In this document: positions 18,750 through 27,304 of the stretch, one piece after another
How positions within the stretch are numbered: position 1 is the first letter of the stretch
How the letters are laid out: each line of letters opens with the position of its first letter
Assembly (NCBI RefSeq): GCF_036884255.1
Contig: NZ_CP145605.1
Location: forward strand, 2,976,001 to 3,040,000
Direction of reading: 5' to 3'
DNA: 64,000 bases
Origin: Paenibacillus tundrae
GTDB taxonomy: Bacteria > Bacillota > Bacilli > Paenibacillales > Paenibacillaceae
Translations under genes and position numbers: made by a program
The notes under the pieces: model-generated
What the model was told of the DNA's origin: nothing
What the model saw: the letters and a program-made list of their open reading frames with translations, nothing else
The model's database searches: none

Positions 18750-18897
18750 AATCATCATCTCCATTATATTTTTGCAATAGAACATCTTGGATGGTCTGTA
18801 TGTTGGGAGTGTAGCATTCGAACCAAGGTAGCGACAATGGTAAAAACAATCTTCATCATTTGTCAAAAATGATACTATTATAGAAAGGGGGGATGTT

Positions 18898-19734
18898 ATG
18901 GACTACGCTTTGGGAAATATGGTAGTACACATTCATTGGGTACTTGCCAAGCCGCCACTGCCAGGATGGGAAGATATAAGGCAGACGGTAACGGGGCATA
19001 CCTTTTATTACATTTACAGTGGGAAGGGAACATTTCGTTGTGAGGAGAGAGATATCGAGGTTGGCGGAGGAACATTAGTATACCTATGGCCGGGCTTGCC
19101 TCTTTACATGAAATCGTCTGCTGCACATCCACTTCGTATGACAATGATTCTGTTCGATTGTGCCTCGCTTATTAAAAATGAAAATGAATGGGATAAACCT
19201 ACGCCGATTGAGCGGCTGAGACTTCCATTTCTGATGCCTCTGCAAAGTGAGCGTACGAGCAGGATAGGGGAACAATTCCGGGAAGCAGAGAGGGAATGGG
19301 TGCCTGGAGATCTGGTGCGAGAGGCTAGAGTAAAGTCAGTCTGGTATCGATTGATACAAGAGATCCATGAAGCCGCTGAAGCAGGAGGAAAGCACAGTGA
19401 TGAGGACGGAATAATAGAGGCACTACGAGATTTCAAAGCGAAGTTAGATACAGAATTTGCTACCGAGTTACGGATCACCGAATTGGCTGAGCAGAAGGGA
19501 TTCTCACCTGTTTATTTACGGAGAACTTTTGCAGCCCGGTACGGGTGCAGCCCCAAGGAGTATCTGAATCAGCTTCGTAATGAGCATGCAGTTCGCCGGC
19601 TCCGGTTCACCAGTGATTCCATCTCCGATATCGCTAGAGCATGCGGTTATTCGGACGTCTACCAGTTTAGTAAAACGTTCAAGAAACGCAACGGGTTGTC
19701 TCCAACCGAATACCGAAGCGAGCATGAAAACTAA
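18898..19734 (+). CDS. AraC-family regulator, divergent from the GH2 operon
   Basis: A 278-residue one-component regulator. The N-terminal cupin-like sensing domain (about 20-110, with GKGTFRC) is followed by a C-terminal AraC double helix-turn-helix (about 185-275, with FSPVYLRRTFAARYGCSPKEYL and GYSDVYQFSKTFKKRNGLSPTEY). AAAGGGGGGATGTT precedes the ATG. The divergent arrangement with 148 bp between starts suggests it activates the GH2/importer operon on sugar binding; that role is inferred from position. Confidence 0.88.
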   Translation: MDYALGNMVVHIHWVLAKPPLPGWEDIRQTVTGHTFYYIYSGKGTFRCEERDIEVGGGTLVYLWPGLPLYMKSSAAHPLRMTMILFDCASLIKNENEWDKPTPIERLRLPFLMPLQSERTSRIGEQFREAEREWVPGDLVREARVKSVWYRLIQEIHEAAEAGGKHSDEDGIIEALRDFKAKLDTEFATELRITELAEQKGFSPVYLRRTFAARYGCSPKEYLNQLRNEHAVRRLRFTSDSISDIARACGYSDVYQFSKTFKKRNGLSPTEYRSEHEN

Positions 19735-19784
19735 GGTTGACGACGAAGAATCTGAGGAAATTATATGGCTGAGTATGCGGATAA

Positions 19785-19825
19785 GTGAAAAAGTAGTCCC
19801 AATTCAATTGAAACTACTTTTTCAC
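19785..19825. terminator. Bidirectional hairpin between converging araC and yesM genes
   Basis: A perfect 13-bp inverted repeat GTGAAAAAGTAGT / ACTACTTTTTCAC, with A/T-rich arms, sits between two converging genes. The TTTTT in each arm could act as a terminator in either direction, though a T tail outside the stem is missing. Confidence 0.6.
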
Positions 19826-19870
19826 TACGTATCATGTTGTAACTATTCAGTTCTAACGCTGACAATAAGA

Positions 19871-21667
19871 TCACTGTTCATCATCCATTGAGATGTCTAA
19901 CGGTAATCGAGCGGTTACTTTTGTGCCAACACCGACTGTACTGCTGACACTAAGCCCATATGGATATCCAAACATTACTTCCAAGCGATGATGAATGTTC
20001 TTCATGCCGTAACCACCATATGCTTTCGACGATGGTTTGCTCAGAATGGTTTGAGTGGTCTGATGATTCATACCAATCCCATCGTCTTCTACATATAACT
20101 CCAGATGTGTAGAGAGTATCCTACCACTCACCGTAATTCGGCCGTTCTGCGTATCCTTCTCCAAAATGCCATGTAAAATCGCATTCTCAACCAATGGTTG
20201 AAGAATGAGTTTCAGCGTACGTTGCTCCTTAACTTCCTCTGGAACGTCCATCACTAGCTCAATGGGGTTGCGAAATCGCATATTTTGAATATCCACATAG
20301 GCTTTGATATGTTCTAATTCAGAACGAATATTAATGATATCTTCGCCATTACTAAGACTGATTTTATAAAAGTCCGATAGTGCTGTAATTAACTTAGATA
20401 TATCTTTTGCGTCATACTTTAACGCGAGCCAGTTAATCATATCCAGCGTGTTGTATAGAAAGTGAGGGTTAATCTGCGCCTGGAGTGCTCGCAGTTCCAT
20501 GGTTTTCATATCTTGCCCGAGTTTGAACTTATCTTCAGCCAAAGTTTCGATGCGGTGTAGCATGAGATTGAAAGAGCGGGTGAGTTCACCGATTTCATCA
20601 TTATTCATTGGATTAAGTTTGATTTTCACATCGTCATGCCCTACCTTAAGCATCATTTTGCTTAACCGACGAATCCGTAGTGTACCAGAAGTCGAGACAA
20701 CATAAGCGAGTGGAAAGGCGAGTAACGCTACAAGAAGAAACACCCAGAACAGCTGACTTCGCGCCTTTTGAGCTATCTCTACGATATCTTGGTAGGGCAC
20801 CGCTAATATCAACTTCCAATCTGTATTTTCAACAGGAATGGCTGCCATCAGAGCTTTATCATCGCCGAGTGTTATGGTCGTGTAACCCGTTGTTAATTGT
20901 CCATGATGAGACGCTTGAATAAGCTCTTGTGGGTCGATGCTCGTGTCATGACTACTTGTCGTAACTAATTCATCGTGGCTGTTAGATAATACAGCTATGG
21001 TTTTCTCGGTATACATTGCCTGATCCAATACGTGCTGCAACGCTTTGATTGGAATTTCCGCACGTAACATACCCGATATTGGAACGTCGTTCAGCGGATC
21101 ATCAATCTTTCGTATGAACGTAACTGTTTCGCCAGAAGAGTTACGATCCGCCATGCCTGGGGGCAACCAGAGATAGGGAGTACGGTTTTGCTCGACGCGC
21201 CGCATCCAAGAAGGGTCAACATCTTGAATTAACTTAAATTGATCTGTCGATTGAATAGCCGCCATGCCATTCGTCATATAGAGACTAATATTTTGGATAT
21301 CTGGATTGGTCTGTACGTTGAAAATAAGCTGATTGAAATAATACTCATCAAGGAGCCAGTTTCCAATATTCTGTTGATAAGGCTCCGTGTCCTTAGTTAA
21401 TATCGTCTGAATAGTATCGTGAGTCACCATAATATCAATTATTTTGCGGATGGAGCTTGTTTTATAATTCAGGAAAGAACCCGTCTGTTGCATCATTGAA
21501 TCCAGCGAATATCTAGCTTGTTTTTCTGTATTCCTGGAGGTGATATATGAGTTTACGGAAATAAATATAGTGAACGATACAATCAGCAAGAGTAGATAAG
21601 TAATGAACAGCTTTTGGCGGATGCTGAGGTCTCGGAATTTACTTGTTAGCTTCTTCCATCCAGTCAT
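19871..21667 (-). CDS. YesM-type sensor histidine kinase, galactan region
   Basis: Sensor of 598 residues with membrane segments at about 21-41 and 300-322, an extracellular sensing region between them, HAMP, then the kinase core. The phosphoacceptor motif is QINPHFLYNTLDMINW, the N-box PLVENAILHG, the G1 box VEDDGIGM and the G2 box GYGMKN. All kinase boxes look intact. The start overlaps the yesN stop by 4 nt (ATGA), so the pair is translationally coupled. It probably senses galacto-oligosaccharide; this rests on the divergent permease and galactanase genes. Confidence 0.92.
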   Translation of the reverse strand: MTGWKKLTSKFRDLSIRQKLFITYLLLLIVSFTIFISVNSYITSRNTEKQARYSLDSMMQQTGSFLNYKTSSIRKIIDIMVTHDTIQTILTKDTEPYQQNIGNWLLDEYYFNQLIFNVQTNPDIQNISLYMTNGMAAIQSTDQFKLIQDVDPSWMRRVEQNRTPYLWLPPGMADRNSSGETVTFIRKIDDPLNDVPISGMLRAEIPIKALQHVLDQAMYTEKTIAVLSNSHDELVTTSSHDTSIDPQELIQASHHGQLTTGYTTITLGDDKALMAAIPVENTDWKLILAVPYQDIVEIAQKARSQLFWVFLLVALLAFPLAYVVSTSGTLRIRRLSKMMLKVGHDDVKIKLNPMNNDEIGELTRSFNLMLHRIETLAEDKFKLGQDMKTMELRALQAQINPHFLYNTLDMINWLALKYDAKDISKLITALSDFYKISLSNGEDIINIRSELEHIKAYVDIQNMRFRNPIELVMDVPEEVKEQRTLKLILQPLVENAILHGILEKDTQNGRITVSGRILSTHLELYVEDDGIGMNHQTTQTILSKPSSKAYGGYGMKNIHHRLEVMFGYPYGLSVSSTVGVGTKVTARLPLDISMDDEQ

Positions 21668-23214
21668 AACTTCTCCCGATACTGCGTGGGAGTAAGCCCG
21701 GTTGCTTTCTTAAACATAGAAGAAAAGTAATTAGAATCGGTTAATCCGATCGAAGTAGCAATTTCATACAGTTTCATGCGGCGATCTTGTAGCAACTCCT
21801 TGGCTTTAGTAATACGAACCTCGGTAATATACTCGTTAATGGTTTTGCCCGTTTCCTTCTTAAAGAGAGCACACATGTACGTTTTGCTTAAATAAGCATG
21901 ATCTGAGATCATACGTGTCGTCAGATGGCTTAGGTGGTAATGATCCTGAATAAATTGGTACACCTCCGATATCCGCGCATTAACAGCATGTTTCGCTTTC
22001 CATTGTGCAAACACCGCTTTTACGTTATCTACCACATAAGCGTTTAGTCCTTCTAGGCTTGTAATCTTATCAATCTCTTTCCAAATATATATTCGTTCTT
22101 GATGACGATCCGTTAGAGCTAATCCTTTATCCATTGCAAATTCATGAAGAGCAAGCAGATAGTGAAAGTAGATGCCAGCCACCCTTTGCGTGTTACAATC
22201 CATAAGTCGTCTAAGGTTGATGGTTTGCTGCTCGATAATCTGGCACGCTTTGTCCTCTTGTTCACTTCGTAAATGAATACGATAGGTGTTGAAGAGGTCC
22301 TCGTCAAGCACAGAGATTGCAGTATCATTTAACATTTCATAGTTTCCAGTAAATACTCTTCGGTAACCTTTGTAGAATGCCAAGTGTGATAACTCAATCG
22401 ATTTTTGTATAGATTCAACAAAACCAGATTCTCTATCGATAACGCTTCCAATTCCAATGGAAAAATCAAATGTTGACCCGTATATATGTTGTAACTCTTG
22501 CAAGATCCATGCTGCCCGCTCCGCGTGAGTTTCCATTGATGAATCATCTGCAGGCAATATGGCCATAATCGTTCGGGAGTCTACAATGCCTGTTATTGAA
22601 CAATGTGCTGCATGATCCCGCATCCAATGAACAATGCCATGTAACGTTTGATCCATTTCTTCTATTTCATCTCCTAATGGCGCTGCTAATACAGTGATAG
22701 GCAGAATTCTATTGTTCATAAATGCGTAGGAGGGAGAGTTGGTGATATTTACAAAAGTGGGTGTGTTGGATTGCGTCTGAGTCCAATTCGAAATCCATTG
22801 CTGCTCCATATAGTCTTTGGTTACGTATCGCGTCTGTTGCTCTAGTTTATACTGAGAGATACTTTCGCGTAAGGCGAGAGTTAATTCATCTAACTTAACG
22901 GGTTTTTCCACGTATCGAACCGCTTTTAATTCAATGGCTGACTTCAAATATTCTTTATCCGAATAACCACTCAAAAATATGATTTTAGAATCAGGATAGG
23001 TCTCTTTGAGTCGTGTGGCAAATTCGATCCCGTTCATACGAGGCATACGAACATCGCTCACAACAATTTGTGGTTTGAAATGTTTCGCTAATTCGAGTGC
23101 TTCTTTTCCGTTACTCGCACTTTCTAACTCATCGATTCCAAGTTCGTCCCACGTAATATACTTCCGCAGACTTTCAATTGTAAGTGGCTCGTCATCAACA
23201 AGTAATGCTTTCAT
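21664..23214 (-). CDS. YesN-type response regulator with AraC DNA-binding domain, galactan region
   Basis: A 516-residue regulator. The receiver has LLVDDEP, phosphoacceptor Asp54 in VVSDVRMPRMNG and the conserved Lys in RYVEKPVK. The C-terminal AraC domain carries HAYLSKTYMCALFKKETGKTINEY and GLTDSNYFSSMFKKATGLTPTQY. AGGAGGAAATTCA precedes the ATG. It is transcribed away from the permease operon at 23423. It is the best candidate to bind the 20-bp-spaced direct repeats at 23307/23327 and 27073/27093; that assignment is inferred from position and repeat geometry. Confidence 0.92.
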   Translation of the reverse strand: MKALLVDDEPLTIESLRKYITWDELGIDELESASNGKEALELAKHFKPQIVVSDVRMPRMNGIEFATRLKETYPDSKIIFLSGYSDKEYLKSAIELKAVRYVEKPVKLDELTLALRESISQYKLEQQTRYVTKDYMEQQWISNWTQTQSNTPTFVNITNSPSYAFMNNRILPITVLAAPLGDEIEEMDQTLHGIVHWMRDHAAHCSITGIVDSRTIMAILPADDSSMETHAERAAWILQELQHIYGSTFDFSIGIGSVIDRESGFVESIQKSIELSHLAFYKGYRRVFTGNYEMLNDTAISVLDEDLFNTYRIHLRSEQEDKACQIIEQQTINLRRLMDCNTQRVAGIYFHYLLALHEFAMDKGLALTDRHQERIYIWKEIDKITSLEGLNAYVVDNVKAVFAQWKAKHAVNARISEVYQFIQDHYHLSHLTTRMISDHAYLSKTYMCALFKKETGKTINEYITEVRITKAKELLQDRRMKLYEIATSIGLTDSNYFSSMFKKATGLTPTQYREKL

Positions 23215-23301
23215 TGAATTTCCTCCTCTAACGTCTCGACAGTTAACTCCATATTAAAATAGGGGTGTCTCCTTAGCAATAAACATTCTTAAGTAATTCA
23301 T

Positions 23302-23370
23302 GACTCCATAATCTAACCAAGAAAATCATAATTCTACATTCTGTTGATACATCAGACTCTCACCTATAAT
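23302..23370 (+). promoter_or_regulatory. Activator-type promoter of galactan permease operon
   Basis: Two direct half-sites CATAATCTAAC (23307) and CATAATTCTAC (23327) are 20 bp apart. A -10 box TATAAT lies at 23365-23370, 38 bp from the second half-site, and no good -35 is present at the expected place (TGTTGA at 23342). A 42-bp stretch nearly matching it recurs upstream of the second binding-protein gene. The layout fits a promoter that needs an AraC/YesN-type activator. Confidence 0.72.
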
Positions 23371-23385
23371 TCAATTAGATCCAAA

Positions 23386-23400
23386 TTGTAAACGGATACA
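23386..23400 (+). promoter_or_regulatory. cre (CcpA) site of galactan permease operon
   Basis: TTGTAAACGGATACA matches the WTGNAANCGNWNNCW cre consensus at every position. It lies just downstream of the -10 box and 23 bp before the start codon, a position expected to block transcription when preferred sugars are present. Confidence 0.75.
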
Positions 23401-23422
23401 AAATAGAGAAAAGAGGGAGAGT

Positions 23423-24400
23423 ATGGCGACTGAAATGAAAGTTGCTGCTAAAAAGGCGGGCAGTAATACGAGAACGAGTCATCGAGTTACTGATTTCTTC
23501 CGGGAGATATTTCGGAACAAAGTTCTGTATCTCATGTTTCTACCGATTGCACTGTACTTCATTATTTTTAACTATGTTCCGATGGCAGGGCTGGTTGTTG
23601 CTTTCAAAAGTTTTAATTATCGTGACGGCATGTTCGGTAGTCCATGGGTTGGATGGGCGAATTTCGAATATTTCTTCACATCTGGAAAAGCGTGGCTCGT
23701 TACGAAAAATACATTCTTATACAATAGTGTTTTCTTAATTGCTTATCTATTCTTTTCCATTATGCTAGCGGTATTAATTGCTGAAATGGCAGGAAAAATT
23801 TTCAAAAAAACGGCTCAAACGTTTTTGTTTTTACCATACTTTTTGTCTTGGGTTGCCGTATCAGCTATTGTGTATAACCTGTTCAGCTTTGATTTTGGGC
23901 TAGTTAACACACTACTTAAGAGTTTAGGTTTTAATGCAGTCGATATCTATTCTGTTCCTTCGTATTGGTATGTTATTCTTCCTCTCTTTTATGTATGGAA
24001 ATGGGTTGGATTTGGTAGCGTTCTTTATTTGTCAGCCATCATGGGTCTAGATCAATCTGCATATGAAGCTGCCAAAATTGATGGTGCTAACGTATTTCAA
24101 CGCATTCGCTATCTCACCATACCTCTCCTGAAACCAACAACGATCATTCTTTTATTGCTTGGTATTGGTCGGATCATGCGCGGGGAGTTTGATATGTTTT
24201 ATCAACTTGTTGGTAACAACGGCATCCTAATGGATACAACCGACATTATTGATACGCTAGTCTTCCGATCGCTCATTGTAAGCCAAGATTTCGGAATGGC
24301 TTCAGCTGGTGGTTTATATCAGTCCGTATTATGTTTCGTCATTATTATCATTGCAAATGGAATTGTTAAGCGGTACGACCGGGATCAAGCACTATTTTAG
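23423..24400 (+). CDS. Sugar ABC transporter permease, LplB type (galactan set)
   Basis: Channel subunit (325 residues) of importer set 3. A basic N-terminal tail of about 30 residues is followed by six membrane segments, the first being VLYLMFLPIALYFIIF. The EAA loop is YEAAKIDGANVFQRIRYLTIP. AGAGGGAGAGT precedes the ATG. The YtcP partner starts 20 bp after the stop. The upstream promoter carries activator repeats and a cre site, so expression should be induced by substrate and repressed by glucose. Confidence 0.93.
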   Translation: MATEMKVAAKKAGSNTRTSHRVTDFFREIFRNKVLYLMFLPIALYFIIFNYVPMAGLVVAFKSFNYRDGMFGSPWVGWANFEYFFTSGKAWLVTKNTFLYNSVFLIAYLFFSIMLAVLIAEMAGKIFKKTAQTFLFLPYFLSWVAVSAIVYNLFSFDFGLVNTLLKSLGFNAVDIYSVPSYWYVILPLFYVWKWVGFGSVLYLSAIMGLDQSAYEAAKIDGANVFQRIRYLTIPLLKPTTIILLLLGIGRIMRGEFDMFYQLVGNNGILMDTTDIIDTLVFRSLIVSQDFGMASAGGLYQSVLCFVIIIIANGIVKRYDRDQALF

Positions 24401-24420
24401 AAAAAACGAGGTGATAAGAG

Positions 24421-25314
24421 ATGGGAAAAGGAAAAAGTATTCGCACGCCCGATATGGTACTCCTGAATATTATTGCTTATATCGTTGTAGGTTTGTTTGC
24501 CATTGTGGCGGTTGTACCATTTTTTATTGTGTTGGTGAACTCCTTCGCTTCCGAACACAGCATTATATATAACGGATATGCGTTCTTTCCTAAAGAATTT
24601 TCATTGGAAGCGTACAAGATGGTTTTTCAAAATCCTGATAAGATGATTCGCGCTTATGGAATAACCATTTTTGTAACTGTCGTAGGAACAGCGAGCTCGT
24701 TGTTCTTGTCTATGATGGCTGCATACGTCATGTTTCGAAAGGATGTAAAGTATAGAAACTCATTATCCTTCTTCTTATACTTCACAACATTATTTAATGG
24801 AGGACTTGTTCCTTTTTACCTGTTAGTCGTACAACAATTGCACCTGAAAAATAATATTCTCATTCTTCTACTAGCAGGCATGTTCAGCGTATTTAACATC
24901 TTGATTCTCCGCAATTTCTTGAATGGCTCTGTCCCCGATGCGCTTATTGAATCAGCAAAAATCGACGGTTCAGGAGACGTTCGGATCTTCTTGCAAATCG
25001 TCCTTCCATTATGCAAGCCGGCGATGGCTGCGATTGGTATGTTTACAGCGCTAGCTTATTGGAACGATTGGTGGACGCCAATGATGTTCATTGAGAAACA
25101 GGAACTGTATCCATTGCAATACACACTTTATCAAATTCTATCCAGTGCCAACTTCTCTTCCCAAATGGTCAACAGCATCCCACGGGTAGACATGCCTAAA
25201 GAGTCATTAAAGTTAGCACTGACCATCGTTGCGACAGGACCGATTGTTCTGTTATATCCATTTGTACAAAAATACTTCGTTTCTGGAATTACGGTTGGAG
25301 CAGTAAAAGGATAA
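24421..25314 (+). CDS. Sugar ABC transporter permease, YtcP type (galactan set)
   Basis: Second channel subunit (297 residues) of importer set 3, with six membrane segments, an EAA loop near ESAKIDGSGDVRIFLQIVLP and the family C-terminus FVQKYFVSGITVGAVKG. GAGGTGATAAGAG precedes the ATG. The binding protein follows after 97 bp without an obvious terminator, so all three genes are likely one transcript. Confidence 0.93.
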   Translation: MGKGKSIRTPDMVLLNIIAYIVVGLFAIVAVVPFFIVLVNSFASEHSIIYNGYAFFPKEFSLEAYKMVFQNPDKMIRAYGITIFVTVVGTASSLFLSMMAAYVMFRKDVKYRNSLSFFLYFTTLFNGGLVPFYLLVVQQLHLKNNILILLLAGMFSVFNILILRNFLNGSVPDALIESAKIDGSGDVRIFLQIVLPLCKPAMAAIGMFTALAYWNDWWTPMMFIEKQELYPLQYTLYQILSSANFSSQMVNSIPRVDMPKESLKLALTIVATGPIVLLYPFVQKYFVSGITVGAVKG

Positions 25315-25411
25315 TTACGTGGTTAACGATCGAGGGAGGTGATGGGGGCTATCGTTTGATGTAACAAGATTGAACGGTCATTTTCCGAAAAACAAAAGGG
25401 AGGTTGTATCC

Positions 25412-26983
25412 ATGCAAAATGTAAAGAAAACTCGTTGGTTGCGAATGTTGACATGCTTGTTATTAATAACTGTAATTGTCTCAGGATGTACTAGTGGGAA
25501 TGGGGAACAGGCAGGCGGTTCCACTGCAGGAAATGATGGTGATACGTCAAGTCATGTTAAGCTTGTAGGTTATTTGCTGGGAGATGCTCCGCCAGGAATG
25601 AATGCAGTTGTGGAAGAACTTAATAAAAAACTAACAGAAGATATTAACGCTGAAATTGAGTTCCGTTACATTGGCTGGGGGGATCTTGCATCCAAATATC
25701 CTCTCGTGCTTGCAGCAGGTGATGACGTAGACTTTATTTTTACAGCTAACTGGGCTTACTATAACCAGGAAGCAGCCAAAGGCGCATTCCGTGAAATAAC
25801 GATGGAAGAAATTGAGAAATTCATGCCTAAACATTATGAAGCGACCAATCCAGTTGCATGGGATGAAGCGAAGATTGGCGATAAAGTCTATATGATTCCA
25901 ACTTCTTCACCGGATCAAAAGGTACCTGTGACAATTATTAGAGGAGATCTTCGTAAGAAATATGGCATTCCGGAAATTAAACGTTTTCAGGATCTTGAGC
26001 CTTACCTAGCAGCTATTAAAGCAAATGAACCAGCTATAATCCCTATTAATGCAGATAGTCAGTACGATTTCGCCAAGACATTCTATAACCTCCAGTGGGA
26101 AATGGGTCCTGCTACTGTAGATACGATGCTGATTACCAATGGTTGGTCTGGAACACATACGGAATGGGATGACCCAGATGGAAAAGTGTATTCCCAGTTC
26201 GATCCTCATATCAAGGATCAGCAGATCCAAATTGCTAAGATCGTAAAAGACTGGTATGACAAAGGCTATATTAACAAAAATGCCATGTCAAACAAAGTAC
26301 GAAGCAAAGATGCCTTTGAACAAGGCACATCGGCTGTAGCATACGGTAATACAACGGATATTCAGACGACGCTAGCCAAAGCTCAAGGGCAGGGATGGGA
26401 AGTCGAAATTATACCGAATCTATCTCCAACAGGTACTTACCTGCAAGACCCTTACATTAATAACGGGATTGCCATTGCGGCTGGAACCAAAAATCCAGAC
26501 CGTGCGATGATGGCCTTGGACTTAATCATGGAGGAACCATCGTATAACAAGTTAGTTTACTTCGGTATTGAAGGGGTTAACTATGTGGAGAAGGATGGCA
26601 AAATTGATCTTCCAGATGGAGTGACAGCAGATAACAACACATATGCACCCGATGCAGCTGGTTTCTGGTTTACGAATAAATCCCAATTTCCACCGATGGC
26701 AAATTGGACTGAACAATATACTACTCTTAAAGATTCGCTAGATGATATGTTAGTCCCTTATATATACAATGCCTTCTCGGCAGATACCTCAACGATCAAA
26801 ACGGAACTAGCGAATCTGAATACGGTTGCTACGCAGTATCAATTACCAATCCAAGGTGGCGTTGTCAAGGATGTTGAACAGGCTTATGCAGAACTTGAAG
26901 CAAAAGCCAAAGCAGCCGGCTTTGATAGAGTCCTTGCCGAAGCGGAACAGCAGACACAACAGTTCCATGAAAAAAAGAAATAA
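25412..26983 (+). CDS. Extracellular sugar-binding lipoprotein (galactan set)
   Basis: Substrate-capturing lipoprotein of importer set 3, 523 residues, with lipobox VSGC (Cys26) followed by a Gly/Ser-rich linker. The start is ATG 25412 behind AAAAGGGAGG; an in-frame TTG at 25370 would add 14 residues without a ribosome binding site. The mature part is closely related along its whole length to the protein at 27305 (shared blocks include RGDLRKKY, WYDKGYIN, WEVEIIPNLS and GFWFTNKS), so the two arose by duplication. A terminator follows. Confidence 0.92.
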   Translation: MQNVKKTRWLRMLTCLLLITVIVSGCTSGNGEQAGGSTAGNDGDTSSHVKLVGYLLGDAPPGMNAVVEELNKKLTEDINAEIEFRYIGWGDLASKYPLVLAAGDDVDFIFTANWAYYNQEAAKGAFREITMEEIEKFMPKHYEATNPVAWDEAKIGDKVYMIPTSSPDQKVPVTIIRGDLRKKYGIPEIKRFQDLEPYLAAIKANEPAIIPINADSQYDFAKTFYNLQWEMGPATVDTMLITNGWSGTHTEWDDPDGKVYSQFDPHIKDQQIQIAKIVKDWYDKGYINKNAMSNKVRSKDAFEQGTSAVAYGNTTDIQTTLAKAQGQGWEVEIIPNLSPTGTYLQDPYINNGIAIAAGTKNPDRAMMALDLIMEEPSYNKLVYFGIEGVNYVEKDGKIDLPDGVTADNNTYAPDAAGFWFTNKSQFPPMANWTEQYTTLKDSLDDMLVPYIYNAFSADTSTIKTELANLNTVATQYQLPIQGGVVKDVEQAYAELEAKAKAAGFDRVLAEAEQQTQQFHEKKK

Positions 26984-27017
26984 CTCAGCACAGCATTCGC
27001 TGCACGTTCGATCAGAC

Positions 27018-27059
27018 CAAAGAAACTCTTCATTCGTCTTTGAAGGGTTTCTTTTTTTC
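27018..27059 (+). terminator. Intrinsic terminator after galactan binding-protein gene
   Basis: AAAGAAACTCTTCA pairs imperfectly with TTTGAAGGGTTTCTTT and is followed by a T-rich run. It isolates the permease transcript from the next operon. Confidence 0.8.
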
Positions 27060-27067
27060 TTGCGCAA

Positions 27068-27136
27068 GACTCCATAATCTAACCAAGGAAATCATAATCC
27101 AGCATTATTCTGCATCGTTAGAAGCTACATTATAAT
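27068..27136 (+). promoter_or_regulatory. Activator-type promoter of second binding-protein/galactanase operon
   Basis: Half-sites CATAATCTAAC (27073) and CATAATCCAGC (27093) are again 20 bp apart, and TATAAT at 27131-27136 is again 38 bp from the second half-site. The first 30 bases are almost identical to 23302-23332. The -35 position (TTCTGC) is poor, consistent with activator dependence. Confidence 0.72.
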
Positions 27137-27148
27137 GAAACGAACAAC

Positions 27149-27163
27149 TTGAAAACGCATACA
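27149..27163 (+). promoter_or_regulatory. cre (CcpA) site of second binding-protein/galactanase operon
   Basis: TTGAAAACGCATACA matches WTGNAANCGNWNNCW at every position and begins 12 bp after the -10 box. It mirrors the cre site at 23386. Confidence 0.75.
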
Positions 27164-27304
27164 TTCATTCGTTTGAAATTGATTTTCTAGGAGGTGTAGC
27201 TTATCCTGTGTAGTTTGCCATTTTGTTTTTAGTATAGCAACTAAAAAAGGTATTTCCCCTTCATGGACAGAAAGCATGTAACATGACCAGGGAGGGATTT
27301 TCTA

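Noticed and set aside
18840..18897. Promoter boxes TTGTCA and TATTAT before the araC gene divergent from GH2
   Set aside because: Spacing of about 10 bp is not workable, so no promoter is claimed.
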